Shown piece by piece: positions 18,742 to 27,050 of a stretch of 64,000 bases of DNA (positions within the stretch are counted from its first letter, which is position 1; every line of letters starts with the position of its first letter). The stretch covers positions 2,397,001 through 2,461,000 of the forward strand of contig NZ_JBBOUK010000001.1 in assembly GCF_038006045.1 (NCBI RefSeq). Reading direction: 5' to 3'. The position numbers were made by a program, and so were the translations under genes. The stretch is from Exiguobacterium sp. FSL W8-0210. GTDB taxonomy: Bacteria; Bacillota; Bacilli; Exiguobacteriales; Exiguobacteriaceae. The notes below the pieces were generated by a model. That model had not been told where the DNA came from, searched no databases, and worked only from the letters and a program-made list of their open reading frames with translations.

Positions 18742-19377
18742 TTACGCCTCTTGCAGCATCCGGTGCATCGTTGACGCTGTCTTTTGTTTATCATCTTGTC
18801 CCGTGATCCCGCCACCGACGATGATCAGATCAGGACGTGCAGCGATGACTTCCGGTAACGTCTCCATCTTGATGCCACCCGCAACAGCTGTTTTTGCATT
18901 TGTCACAACTGACTTGATTGTCGCAAGATCTTCAAATGAGTTTTGACCGACTGCTTGGAGATCGTAACCTGTGTGGACACAGATGTAGTCGACGCCTAAC
19001 GCATCAAGTTCTTTCGCCCGTGTTGCGATATCTTTCACAGCAATCATGTCGACGAGAATCTGTTTGCCTGATTTTTTCGCTTCTTCGACTGCCCCTTTGA
19101 TTGACATGTCTTCCGCCGCACCAAGGATCGTCACGATGTCGGCACCATGTGCGACAGCTTGGCTGACTTCGTAACCGGCAGCGTCCATGATCTTCAAGTC
19201 AGCGAGGACCGTTAAGTTCGGGAACGCGGCTTTCATTTCTTTGACGGCGCGGAGCCCTTCGTTGATGACGACCGGTGTTCCGATTTCGACGATATCTAAA
19301 TTGTCTTCCCCGATTTCTTTGACTAAAGCAATCGCACCTGCTGTATCGACTAAATCAATTGCGAGTTGTAATTTCAT
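18742..19377 (-). CDS. hxlA: 3-hexulose-6-phosphate synthase
   Basis: TIM-barrel aldolase of 211 residues of the OMP decarboxylase suprafamily that condenses formaldehyde with ribulose 5-phosphate. Family residues are visible in [39 protein letters not shown] and [14 protein letters not shown] 19377 has GGGAGAG upstream, and the open frame before it crosses the promoter, so I exclude it. hxlB follows without a gap. Confidence 0.94.
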   Translation of the reverse strand: MKLQLAIDLVDTAGAIALVKEIGEDNLDIVEIGTPVVINEGLRAVKEMKAAFPNLTVLADLKIMDAAGYEVSQAVAHGADIVTILGAAEDMSIKGAVEEAKKSGKQILVDMIAVKDIATRAKELDALGVDYICVHTGYDLQAVGQNSFEDLATIKSVVTNAKTAVAGGIKMETLPEVIAARPDLIIVGGGITGQDDKQKTASTMHRMLQEA

Positions 19378-19452
19378 TTTGTATCTCTCCCATTCTTCTC
19401 TATATTGTCGTACCTGACACTTCCTTCGGACGTTCATGAAGGAACAAGACTA

Positions 19453-19526
19453 AATATAATCCGCAGGAGCATTCTTGAGAAGTACGCACTTTTAATTTAC
19501 ATAGTGCGGTTTTTCATACATAGTGC
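19453..19526 (-). promoter_or_regulatory. hxlAB promoter with two HxlR-type direct repeats
   Basis: On the minus strand the hexamers TTCTCA (19476-19481) and TATATT (19453-19458) are 17 bp apart, a weak -35 as expected for an activated promoter. Just upstream lie two direct repeats GCACTATGT (19518-19526 and 19499-19507), 19 bp apart. In Bacillus, HxlR binds a pair of direct repeats in this position. The upstream copy also overlaps a plus-strand TTTTCA-N17-TATACT that could serve hxlR. Confidence 0.6.
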
Positions 19527-19581
19527 AAAAAAGTATACTGTCGATTGGAAGAAAGACTATACTGGAGCAGGAGGTGGAACG

Positions 19582-19947
19582 ATGCCACATTTTGAAGACC
19601 GTCAGTTTAACTGTGAGAAGGAATTGACACTCTCGATCATCGGGGGAAAATGGAAGATGCTCATTCTTTGGCACTTAGGCAAGGAAGGAACGAAACGCTT
19701 CGGGGAACTGAAAAGTCTGATGCCTGGGATCACGCAACGGATGCTCGTCAATCAACTGCGCGAACTCGAGGACCACCATATCATTCACCGGGAAGTCTAT
19801 CCGGTCGTACCACCGAAGGTCGAGTACTCGTTGACGCCACACGGTCATAGCTTAATGCCGATTTTAGATGCGATGTATGATTGGGGTAAGGATTATGCGA
19901 AAAACGTTCTGGAGATTGATTTCGAACAACAAAAGGTATCGCCATAA
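19582..19947 (+). CDS. hxlR: HxlR-family transcriptional activator
   Basis: Winged-helix regulator of 121 residues. [22 protein letters not shown] is the family signature, and [37 protein letters not shown] contains the recognition helix and wing. It is divergent from hxlA, as in Bacillus, where HxlR activates hxlAB in response to formaldehyde. ATG 19582 is fixed by AGGAGGTG 6 bp upstream; a much longer frame upstream would run through the promoter region. The N-terminal Cys (FNCEKE) may be the aldehyde-sensing residue, by family analogy. Confidence 0.9.
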   Translation: MPHFEDRQFNCEKELTLSIIGGKWKMLILWHLGKEGTKRFGELKSLMPGITQRMLVNQLRELEDHHIIHREVYPVVPPKVEYSLTPHGHSLMPILDAMYDWGKDYAKNVLEIDFEQQKVSP

Positions 19948-20007
19948 AAAAGATGCTCGCGGTCTCGTCTCTTTTTAGAGGTAAGTCCACGGAGCATCTT
20001 TTTTTAG
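19945..20007. terminator. bidirectional terminator between hxlR and a GNAT gene
   Basis: AAAAAAGATGCTC pairs with GAGCATCTTTTTTT across about 36 nt of weaker sequence. It lies between two convergent genes. Confidence 0.7.
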
Positions 20008-20513
20008 GATTCTTCGGTTGTATAAATCTTCGACATTGCCAGTTCATCAACGTATTCGCCATCGATGAAGAGTGATGCAATCCGTGTTCCTTCGATGTTG
20101 AAGCCAAACTTATGATAGAGCTCGATTGCCCGCAAGTTATCCTTGCGAACCGTCAACTCGAGTCGGATGAGTCCAGCTTCAATCGCAAACGCATCCACCG
20201 CTTCAAGTAGTCCCGCACCGAGCCCACGGCCCGTGTAGGCATCGAGCAAGCCGATGACGAGGTTCGCCCGGTGACGAATCCGACTCGGTTCACCACCGAC
20301 GACGAGCACATAGCCGACGAGTTGCTCATCGACGTCCACGACGAAGATGTCCGAGTTCGCAGCCTGACCGAACTTCTCGATGAACCCCTCCGCCTGTTCT
20401 GTTGACAGGACGCGTTCCTCCGGCTCATACAACATATATTTCGTTTCCCGATCAATGCGTCGCATCAAGTCCGATAAGGCTTTTCCGTCCATCAACGTGG
20501 CACGTCGTATCAT
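20004..20513 (-). CDS. GNAT-family N-acetyltransferase
   Basis: Acetyltransferase of 169 residues. The acetyl-CoA pyrophosphate loop is visible at YTGRGLGAGLLEAV. LELTVRKDNLRAIELYHKFGFNIEGT is motif B, typical of RimI/SpeG-like and antibiotic-type GNATs. The C-terminal DGEYVDELAMSKI resembles uncharacterised Bacillales GNATs. The substrate is unknown. GAGGTG precedes the start. It marks the left border of the AT-rich reverse transcriptase insert. Confidence 0.82.
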   Translation of the reverse strand: MIRRATLMDGKALSDLMRRIDRETKYMLYEPEERVLSTEQAEGFIEKFGQAANSDIFVVDVDEQLVGYVLVVGGEPSRIRHRANLVIGLLDAYTGRGLGAGLLEAVDAFAIEAGLIRLELTVRKDNLRAIELYHKFGFNIEGTRIASLFIDGEYVDELAMSKIYTTEES

Positions 20514-20562
20514 GTTTTACACCTCATTAATCTAAAATTATAATTAGTATTAAAATATACGA

Positions 20563-22023
20563 CTAGTTTTTTAAATTTTGTCCATACATTTCTTTGTTAT
20601 CTTTAAGCCTTTTATTTACTTTATACCAATGTCTTTTTACTTGTTGCCTAATTTGAACATCTACAGGAAGTGCCTTCATTATTTTTTCTGCTTTATAAGA
20701 ATATGAAATAAAATTTCCATAGCCTTTATAATTCATCCCTAAATGAGTATATAGACCATAAAGACTTTTCATATAAGCATTTCTGTTGTAAACATGGTGT
20801 TTCTTAGCTAAAACCCTAGTTTTTCTGTAGGCACGATTATAATATTTAAACAAACTTTTCTCCCTAATCTTTATTGAATTACCATCGAATACAAATCCTA
20901 AGTAATCTAACTTAGATGATTGCCCCTCGAGAGTAGTCATTTTTTTATCAGAGTAATTAAGCAATATAGTTTTTTCTTTTTGTAATTTTAAGTCTTTATA
21001 TCTAGAAATTTTTTCATAAATTTCATTTTTTATTTGATCCATCTGGTGTTCGTCGACATCAGGAATTATCCAAATTAAGTCGTCGCAATATCTTCTATAC
21101 AAACCCTTTAATTTTTTAGTCCATTCATTCATTTCTATATCAAATTGTATCAGTCTAATATTAGAACAAACGGAACTTACTCCAGAACCCTGAGGAATAC
21201 CAAACGTTTTTATGGTTTCAGGATAAACTTTTAGTTGATTAGATTTAATTAAATTTCTAAAAGTATGCATACTCATATAGTTTTTTATTTGTTTCTCATT
21301 TATTAAATTATCTATATCTATGTCTTTTTCATTTTTTAAAGATAGCAAATATCTATCAAGGTCTTCTTTTTCTAAATACCTAAATTTTGTAATTGATTTG
21401 AATACATTATAGATATCTGCAGGTAACTCTCCGACATTCAATAATTGTTTTAAAGATTTTTTTAATTCGTCATGAGATATATTGTCGAAAAAAGAAGAAA
21501 AATCTAAAGCAATAATCAATGCATTTTTTTGTTTTAAAATAAACTCAAAAACTTCTTTAGAGAAATGTATATTGTTTTTTCCTTTTTTATTATCTCTATA
21601 AGCAATCGAGCATTCATCAATATTATATTTTATAGCAAAATCGTTATAATACGTATTCAAAAGTTCACCATAGTATTTATATATATAACTATCAAAATGT
21701 GATGCATAATAAATCTCTCTTTTTTTGGGCTTTATATATTTATATTGTCCTTGATTAAATTCATTACTACTTGTTTTAAGTACTTTTAAAGTTTTATTAT
21801 TATGACCTTCTATAAATGTATATTTTTTCAAATCTATACTGTAATGTATAAATGGTAAAAAAGCATGCTTTTGAACATATTCTTTATCTTGAATCAGTTC
21901 AAAAGCACGCCTTCTTATTGTTTTATTATGAGTCGGAGTGTACATGTTTCCAATAAAAATTTTTCTATCAATATGTAAATAATTTTTTGGATGATAATTT
22001 TTAAATCTTTCTAAAGTTTCCAT
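20563..22023 (-). CDS. reverse transcriptase of the defense-associated (DRT/UG) type
   Basis: Polymerase of 486 residues with intact RT motifs: ALDFSSFFDNI (catalytic Asp174), GIPQGSGVSSVCSN (275-288), YCDD (312-315) and YLGF (374-377). There is no maturase, HNH or protease domain. The N-terminal KNYLHIDRKI and HAFLPFIHYSI and the C-terminal GNFISYSYKAEKIM recall stand-alone 'unknown group' RTs that act in phage defense; DRT2-like is my best guess. The gene is far more AT-rich than its neighbours, a sign of transfer. It has its own promoter and a roughly 300-nt structured leader, with AAAGGAG 9 bp before the ATG. A retron RT is less likely, since I see neither msr/msd nor a VTG motif. Confidence 0.8.
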   Translation of the reverse strand: METLERFKNYHPKNYLHIDRKIFIGNMYTPTHNKTIRRRAFELIQDKEYVQKHAFLPFIHYSIDLKKYTFIEGHNNKTLKVLKTSSNEFNQGQYKYIKPKKREIYYASHFDSYIYKYYGELLNTYYNDFAIKYNIDECSIAYRDNKKGKNNIHFSKEVFEFILKQKNALIIALDFSSFFDNISHDELKKSLKQLLNVGELPADIYNVFKSITKFRYLEKEDLDRYLLSLKNEKDIDIDNLINEKQIKNYMSMHTFRNLIKSNQLKVYPETIKTFGIPQGSGVSSVCSNIRLIQFDIEMNEWTKKLKGLYRRYCDDLIWIIPDVDEHQMDQIKNEIYEKISRYKDLKLQKEKTILLNYSDKKMTTLEGQSSKLDYLGFVFDGNSIKIREKSLFKYYNRAYRKTRVLAKKHHVYNRNAYMKSLYGLYTHLGMNYKGYGNFISYSYKAEKIMKALPVDVQIRQQVKRHWYKVNKRLKDNKEMYGQNLKN

Positions 22024-22322
22024 GACTACAGGCTCCTTTAATTTAGAGCTAAGAAGGCATTAACCGGGTCTATTAAAAATCGCCTTCTCAGCATAAATAA
22101 AAATCAATCACTATTCTAATCATTAGGATGAAAACAGCAATCGGACCCAAATAAACAATTATTGTGTAATCATCATGTGATACTTGTGATGAATATAGGA
22201 GATGATTCAGAAATGACGAACAGAATCTTCTACTGGGTCGCCGCCGTGTTGCTTGACGTCTCAGGAGACTATCTGGTTGACAAGTTGAAACAATTCCTTT
22301 GCGTTTCTAATCAATACGCAAC
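22024..22322 (-). ncRNA. structured leader RNA of the reverse transcriptase (candidate template)
   Basis: The region between the predicted start site (about 22322) and the RT gene folds well on the minus strand. A 5'-end hairpin pairs TTGCGT (22316-22321) with ACGCAA (22299-22304). A central stem pairs CGGCGGCGACCCA (22234-22246) with TGGGTCcGaTTGCTG (22135-22149) through G-U pairs and two bulges, enclosing 84 nt. A 3' hairpin pairs GCTGAGAAGGC (22082-22092) with GCCTTCTTAGC (22048-22058). The interior lacks stop codons on both strands. DRT2 and DRT9 systems carry a template RNA in exactly this place. That this one is reverse transcribed is inference. Confidence 0.55.
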
Positions 22323-22368
22323 ACTATTATTTTACTTTATATCCATAAAAATCACAAACTGTGAATAA
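22132..22368 (+). other. stop-free frame antisense to the RT leader RNA (candidate neo-like coding repeat)
   Basis: On the plus strand codons 22132-22365 are open (78 codons, then TAA). An AGGAG (22197-22201) lies 11 bp before ATG 22213. The peptide from there, MTNRIFYWVAAVLLDVSGDY and onward, is amphipathic and helix-like. The minus strand is also open from 22306 down to 22091 (72 codons). Ordinary expression as a gene is doubtful; the layout would fit a cDNA-encoded repeat peptide. I list it as a candidate, not a gene call. Confidence 0.35.
22329..22357 (-). promoter_or_regulatory. promoter of the RT leader RNA
   Basis: TTGTGA-N17-TAAAAT on the minus strand. The predicted start falls about 7 bp after the -10 element, exactly at the first stem of the leader. 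Confidence 0.65.
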
Positions 22369-22369
22369 A

Positions 22370-22481
22370 GATTTTATATTTTTAATTTAGGTACTTAATT
22401 TAATAAATGTATTTGTATTTAATCATATGTATTAATAACTTGTATTTTTATGATAAATCTAAAGATACTTTAATTTTCAAG
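22370..22481. other. AT-rich spacer between the RT promoter and the tmRNA terminator
   Basis: About 110 bp of very AT-rich DNA with no open frame or hairpin that I can support. It probably belongs to the transferred segment. I see no copy of the tmRNA 3' end here or at the far side of the RT gene. Confidence 0.5.
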
Positions 22482-22520
22482 TAAAAAGTGCCACACCTAA
22501 ATTGGTGTGACACTTTTCTT
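22482..22520 (-). terminator. terminator of ssrA
   Basis: On the minus strand AAAAGTGTCACACC and GGTGTGGCACTTTTT form a long stem around AATTTA, ending in a T-run, about 25 bp past the tmRNA CCA end. Confidence 0.88.
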
Positions 22521-22542
22521 GAAATCCGCTGATTTCGTCGTA

Positions 22543-22898
22543 TGGAGACGGTGGGAGTCGAACCCACGTCCGAAGGCATCGTATACTTAAGCTTCTACGT
22601 GTGTAGTCAATTTATTGGGATCTCGTCGTCAGGCTGCCAATTGACAGGCGTCCGTCCGACCAGTCTGATTCTATCTCTTCTCTTTCCCTCCAGACGGAAG
22701 GGTCCAAGCGTAGCCTGTTTAAAGTGAGACCCTAGAAATCAGCCGACCAGGCGACAGCTGCTAGGATCCGCAGTTGCTATTACGCTGCTGCGAGTTGTGT
22801 GTTAGTTTTGCCAGTTATGGCTGGTGCGTTTTAACGAGGCCGACCCCTCGACACGCCACAGAAGACCGAACTACCCCCGTCGAATCCGTAACGTCCCC
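22543..22898 (-). ncRNA. ssrA: transfer-messenger RNA (tmRNA)
   Basis: Ribosome-rescue RNA of about 356 nt. The tRNA-like ends pair (GGGGACG at 22898-22892 with CGTCTCC before the encoded A of CCA). TTACGGATTCGAC follows the 5' end and GGTTCGACTCCCACC is the T-arm. The tag frame starts at 22812 and reads GKTNTQLAAA, then TAA and TAG; the Ala of the charged tmRNA precedes it. smpB and rnr, encoding its protein partners, lie directly upstream on the same strand. The 3' end abuts the AT-rich RT insert. Confidence 0.97.
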
Positions 22899-22931
22899 AA
22901 GATATAAAATTGGGGCTTTCCGAATACTAAT

Positions 22932-22960
22932 ATTCTAGCAGAAAAGTGTTACGGGTTCAA
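22932..22960 (-). promoter_or_regulatory. promoter of ssrA
   Basis: TTGAAC-N17-TAGAAT on the minus strand. The -35 element overlaps the smpB stop codon. The -10 ends 34 bp before the mature 5' end, so a short 5' trailer would be removed, presumably by RNase P. Confidence 0.65.
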
Positions 22961-23427
22961 TACTTTTGCTTATCGCGTAGTGCTCGCTCGATATCACGCT
23001 TCGCATCCTTCTTCTTCAGGTCGTCACGTTTATCGAATTTCTTCTTCCCGCGTCCGAGTCCGATCAAGCATTTCGCGTAACCGTTCTTGATGTAGACCTT
23101 CAGCGGTACGATCGTATAACCGTCCCGTGAGACTGCCCCGATCAAGTTCGCGATCTGTTTCTTGTGCAGCAACAGTTTCCGCGGACGGAGCTGTTCATGG
23201 TTATAGCGGTTCCCCTGTTCGAAGTGGGCGATGTTCGAGTTCCAGAGAATCGCTTCTCCCCCGTCGAACCGGACGAACGCGTCCCCGATGCTGATTTTTC
23301 CTTTACGGACTGATTTGATTTCCGTTCCCGTCAAGACGAGACCGGCTTCAATCGTATCCTCGATCGCATAATCGAACGAGGCCCGTTTGTTGTTCGCTAA
23401 GACTTTCGAATCTGTTCCCTTTGGCAT
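22957..23427 (-). CDS. smpB: SsrA-binding protein SmpB
   Basis: Small RNA-binding protein of 156 residues that delivers tmRNA to stalled ribosomes. [32 protein letters not shown] is the OB-fold start, and [29 protein letters not shown] is the basic C-terminal tail that reads the empty mRNA channel. It follows rnr by 32 bp and ends at the ssrA promoter. Order and length are as in other Bacillales. Confidence 0.96.
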   Translation of the reverse strand: MPKGTDSKVLANNKRASFDYAIEDTIEAGLVLTGTEIKSVRKGKISIGDAFVRFDGGEAILWNSNIAHFEQGNRYNHEQLRPRKLLLHKKQIANLIGAVSRDGYTIVPLKVYIKNGYAKCLIGLGRGKKKFDKRDDLKKKDAKRDIERALRDKQKY

Positions 23428-23459
23428 GTTCGTTCACCACATTTCCGATGCGGAAGCGC

Positions 23460-25814
23460 TTATTTGCGCTTCCGTTTCTTATTCGAGACCGCCTTATGGA
23501 ACGGCGGTTTATCTTTCTTATTCTTTAACGAGAATCCTTTTCCTTTGCTTTGGTCGCTCTTACCTGACCGTTTCTTGCCACGACGATCGTCCTTCTTCTT
23601 GTCGTCACGTTTTTGTCCCGGACGTCCACCGCTTGAGCGGATCGTCTTCGACTCGAACCGTTTCTTCGGCTGCCGCTCTGGCATTCCGACGACGCTGAAG
23701 TCGATCGTCCGTTCATCGATGTTGACGTTCGTGACCTTGATCTCAACGACGTCCCCAATCCGGAACTGTTGCTTCGTCCGCTCACCGATCAGCTGATAGT
23801 TAGCTTCATCGTAACGGTAGAAGTCATCCGTCATCGCTTGGATGTGAACGAGTCCTTCGATCGTGTTCGGCAATTCGACGAACATCCCGAAGTTCGTCAC
23901 ACCACTGACGACACCTTCAAATGTCTCACCGATGTGTTGCTCCATATACTCGGCTTTCTTCAAGGCGTTCGTTTCCCGCTCCGCATCAACGGCGCGACGC
24001 TCGCGTTTTGACGAGTGATCAGCGATCTCAGGTAAGATTTCCGAGTAACGGTCTTGCGTCTTCTGTGACTTATCGTTGTAGATGACGTACTCACGGAGCA
24101 GACGGTGAACCATCAAGTCCGGATAACGACGGATCGGTGACGTGAAGTGCGTGTAGTAGTCCGTCGACAGACCGAAGTGACCGATCGGTTCGATGTCGTA
24201 TTTCGCTTGTTGGAGCGAACGGAGCATGACCGTACTGACGACGGCTTCTTCCGGCTCGCCTTCGACGGCGTTGAGGATCGATTGCAACGTTTTCGGTGCG
24301 ACTGACTCGCCCTTGCGTTCGACATTGATGCCGAAGTTACCGATGAACTTGAAGAACGTATCGAGACGTTCAGCTTTTGGCTCATCGTGGATCCGGTACA
24401 TGAACGGCAGTTTTTGACGCTGGATGTGCTCCGCGACCGTTTCGTTCGCTGCGAGCATGAACTCTTCGATCAACTTCTCAGCGACCGACCGTTCCCGGAG
24501 GATGATCTCACTCGTCTTGCCTTCTTCGTTGACGAGGACCTTCGCTTCCGGGAAGTCGAAGTTGATCGCCCCACGACGCGAGCGACGTTCGCGCAGGATT
24601 GCTGCGAGTTCTGCCATCTTGTCGAAGTACTCGACGAGATCTTGGTACTTCGCGATTACTTCTTCGTCTTCACGTTCGATGATTTTTCGGACGTCCGTGT
24701 ACGTCATTCGTTCCGTTGTCTTGATGACACTCTGGAAGATCTCATGGTTGACGACAGCACCGTTCGCATCGATTTCCATGATACAGCTGAGCGTCAGACG
24801 ATCAACGTGCGGATTGAGCGAGCAGATCCCGTTCGATAGACGGTGCGGAATCATCGGGATGACGCGGTCGACGAGATAAACACTCGTTCCGCGCTCACGC
24901 GCTTCTTCGTCGAGTGCTGAATCTTCTTTGACGTAATGCGAGACGTCGGCGATGTGGACACCAAGCTCGAAGTTACCGTTCGCTAACTTTTTGACGTGAA
25001 CCGCATCATCGAGGTCTTTTGCGTCTGCCCCGTCAATCGTCACCGTCAATTCGTTCCGTAGATCAACGCGTCCGACTAAGTCTTTCTCATCGATCTGATC
25101 CGGTACAGCGTTCGCTTCAGCGATTGCTTCCGATGAGAAATCGACGTTGATGCCGTGCTTATGGACGATCGACAAGATGTCGACGCCTGGGTCATTCTTG
25201 TGACCGATGATTTTTAAGACTTTTGCCGTTCCGGCGTAGCGACCGTCTGGATACTTCGTGATCCGGGCGAGGACTTTATGGCCATCGACGGCACCGAGTG
25301 TATCGTCGTTCGCGACGACCGGTAAGAACGTCAGCTTCGTATCATCCGGTTCAATGTAAGCAATCGATTCAATTCGTCCTTTTGGACTGACGAACGTTCC
25401 CACGAAATCAGCTGGTCCGCGTGAGAGAATCTTGAGCAGTTTCCCTTCGCGACGATCGCCGCCGTTTGACTCGGCAAACACTTTGACGAGGACACGGTCG
25501 CCGTTATAGACGTTCTTCAGTTCCGGTGCCGGTAAGAAGATATCGCCTTCTGAGCCGTCTTCCGGTGAGACGAAACCGAACCCGCGTTGGTGGACGGAAA
25601 TCTTCCCAGCGACTTGACCGATTTGCGCGAGCGTTCCGTACTTGTTCGAGCGTGTCCGGGCGATCAATGCTTCGTCTTCCATTGCGTTTAGCGTCCGGAT
25701 CAATTCCTTGAATGTTTCCGTATCCGCTAGTTCTAGTTTTTTCGTTAATTGATCAATCGACAACGGACGTTCTTCCGTCGTGATGACCGTTAGTATTCGT
25801 TCACGTAATTCCAA
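23460..25814 (-). CDS. rnr: ribonuclease R
   Basis: 3'-to-5' exoribonuclease of 784 residues that degrades structured RNA and mRNA released during trans-translation. Domains in order: N-terminal winged helix (residues 1-60), cold-shock/OB domains (GKISVHQRGFGFVSPEDG near 70), RNB catalytic domain with the metal Asp cluster in TIDGADAKDLDDAVHV, S1 domain (GVVSGVTNFGMFVELPN), and a Lys/Arg-rich tail of about 70 residues. The start is TTG 25814, with GGAGG 7 bp before it. It forms a unit with smpB and probably with est upstream. Confidence 0.95.
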   Translation of the reverse strand: MELRERILTVITTEERPLSIDQLTKKLELADTETFKELIRTLNAMEDEALIARTRSNKYGTLAQIGQVAGKISVHQRGFGFVSPEDGSEGDIFLPAPELKNVYNGDRVLVKVFAESNGGDRREGKLLKILSRGPADFVGTFVSPKGRIESIAYIEPDDTKLTFLPVVANDDTLGAVDGHKVLARITKYPDGRYAGTAKVLKIIGHKNDPGVDILSIVHKHGINVDFSSEAIAEANAVPDQIDEKDLVGRVDLRNELTVTIDGADAKDLDDAVHVKKLANGNFELGVHIADVSHYVKEDSALDEEARERGTSVYLVDRVIPMIPHRLSNGICSLNPHVDRLTLSCIMEIDANGAVVNHEIFQSVIKTTERMTYTDVRKIIEREDEEVIAKYQDLVEYFDKMAELAAILRERRSRRGAINFDFPEAKVLVNEEGKTSEIILRERSVAEKLIEEFMLAANETVAEHIQRQKLPFMYRIHDEPKAERLDTFFKFIGNFGINVERKGESVAPKTLQSILNAVEGEPEEAVVSTVMLRSLQQAKYDIEPIGHFGLSTDYYTHFTSPIRRYPDLMVHRLLREYVIYNDKSQKTQDRYSEILPEIADHSSKRERRAVDAERETNALKKAEYMEQHIGETFEGVVSGVTNFGMFVELPNTIEGLVHIQAMTDDFYRYDEANYQLIGERTKQQFRIGDVVEIKVTNVNIDERTIDFSVVGMPERQPKKRFESKTIRSSGGRPGQKRDDKKKDDRRGKKRSGKSDQSKGKGFSLKNKKDKPPFHKAVSNKKRKRK

Positions 25815-25828
25815 CGTGACACCTCCAG

Positions 25829-26569
25829 TTACTTGCTCCAGTTCAATGACTCCAGGAAGTCCAAGATGTCAGAGTGGAGCTGGTCTTTTTCTTTGTCGAG
25901 CGTAATGACGTGACCTGAGTTCTCATACCAGATCAGCTCTTTTTGGAAGGCACTGACTCCATCATGGATGATGTTCGCGGAGTCGGTGTTGATCATGTGG
26001 TCGTTGCGCGCTTGGACGACGAGCGTCGGTGCGTAGACGTCCTCGAGCGAATCGCGTGTCTCGCGCAGCAGTTCCTGTAAGTCCTTCAAGGTCGGCATCG
26101 GTTCGAAGGACGCCATCTCGTGGTCGATCTCTTCTTGTGATTTGCCTTCTCGCTTCTTGAATTCTCGTGCGTACTCGGTGACTCCTGCATACATGACTTC
26201 TTCACTTTTGATGTAGGCGGGTGCACACATCGGGATGACCGCTTTGACCGGACGGTTCATCGATAACTTCAGTGACATGACACCACCGAGCGATAGTCCG
26301 CAAACAGCGATTTCGTCATAACCTTTATCGACGAGTTCCTGATATCCGGCAAGGACATCCTGCCACCAGTCGGCTGGCCCGGTCTTCGTCAGCTCTTCGG
26401 GTGGGGCAGCGTGCCCTTTATATTGTGGTGCTAGGGACGTATAGCCTTGTTTTTGCAAGTAGCGACCGAGGATGCGGACATCCGCGCTCGATCCCGTGAA
26501 TCCGTGTAATAGTAAAACGGCACGTGGGCCGGCTTCGAAAAAGAATGGTTTCGGTAAAGTGATTTTCAT
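25829..26569 (-). CDS. est: carboxylesterase, Est30 type
   Basis: Alpha/beta hydrolase of 246 residues acting on short-chain esters. The nucleophile is Ser93 in GLSLGG, and HGFTGSSAD forms the oxyanion hole. The Asp of the triad is in [12 protein letters not shown] and the His in [11 protein letters not shown], matching the layout of Geobacillus Est30. It sits between secG and rnr, as in other Bacillales. AGGGGG precedes the ATG. Confidence 0.9.
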   Translation of the reverse strand: MKITLPKPFFFEAGPRAVLLLHGFTGSSADVRILGRYLQKQGYTSLAPQYKGHAAPPEELTKTGPADWWQDVLAGYQELVDKGYDEIAVCGLSLGGVMSLKLSMNRPVKAVIPMCAPAYIKSEEVMYAGVTEYAREFKKREGKSQEEIDHEMASFEPMPTLKDLQELLRETRDSLEDVYAPTLVVQARNDHMINTDSANIIHDGVSAFQKELIWYENSGHVITLDKEKDQLHSDILDFLESLNWSK

Positions 26570-26630
26570 AAAATGATTCCCCCTCTAACTCTATACCCCA
26601 TATCCGGAAAAATTGAATATCGAGAAATAC

Positions 26631-26664
26631 AAAAAACGACAGCGCGATCATACGGCTGTCGTTT
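26631..26664 (-). terminator. terminator of secG
   Basis: AACGACAGC/GCTGTCGTT stem followed by a T-run on the minus strand, between secG and est. Confidence 0.8.
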
Positions 26665-26670
26665 CAATGC

Positions 26671-26904
26671 TCACTTATAAAAAGCGACGAGTAACGCCAA
26701 GATGAAGAGTAATGCTCCTAAGATAGACGCCACACGATTTAGGACCGCATCCAAGCCACGAGCTTTTTGGCGACCAAATAATTGTTCTGCTCCACCCGTC
26801 AATGCTCCGAGTCCGGTCGTACGACCCGACATCAATAGAACGACGATGATGAGAAGAACGGAAACGACGATGAGGCCGACAAGAGCCACGTTATGAATGA
26901 TCAT
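26671..26904 (-). CDS. secG: preprotein translocase subunit SecG
   Basis: Membrane protein of 77 residues of the SecYEG channel. It has two hydrophobic helices (VGLIVVSVLLIIVVLLM and ASILGALLFILALLVAF) flanking the conserved Gly-rich loop GLGALTGGAEQLFG. ATG 26904 has GGAGG 8 bp upstream; the longer upstream frame lacks a ribosome site. Confidence 0.93.
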   Translation of the reverse strand: MIIHNVALVGLIVVSVLLIIVVLLMSGRTTGLGALTGGAEQLFGRQKARGLDAVLNRVASILGALLFILALLVAFYK

Positions 26905-27009
26905 CGATGATCCTCCTTCAGTAATATACGCTTCTTTCATTATAGAGAAAAACAAGTACGGGAACAAGGAATAGATTTAGGAACTTTTTCCTGCCTACTC
27001 TACCTGACG

Positions 27010-27046
27010 AAAAGAGACACCTGAATCGTCGACTCAGGTGTCTCAT
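27010..27046 (-). terminator. terminator of the ribose operon
   Basis: On the minus strand GAGACACCTGA and TCAGGTGTCTC form a perfect 11-bp stem followed by TTTT, just after rbsB. Confidence 0.88.
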
Positions 27047-27050
27047 CTCC

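Noticed and set aside
20563-22023. Reverse transcriptase as a group II intron protein
   Set aside because: There is no maturase X or HNH domain. No intron domain V/VI hairpin or exon boundary is visible around it, and the gene starts straight after its leader with a normal ribosome site.
20563-22365. Reverse transcriptase as a retron
   Set aside because: I see no msr/msd-type pair of inverted repeats with a branching G, and no VTG motif in the protein. The leader is long and stop-free instead. Not fully excluded without a profile search.
20514-22545. Attachment-site repeat from integration at ssrA
   Set aside because: No second copy of the tmRNA 3' sequence (GTGGGTTCGACTCCCACC) occurs near the far end of the insert, and there is no integrase gene.
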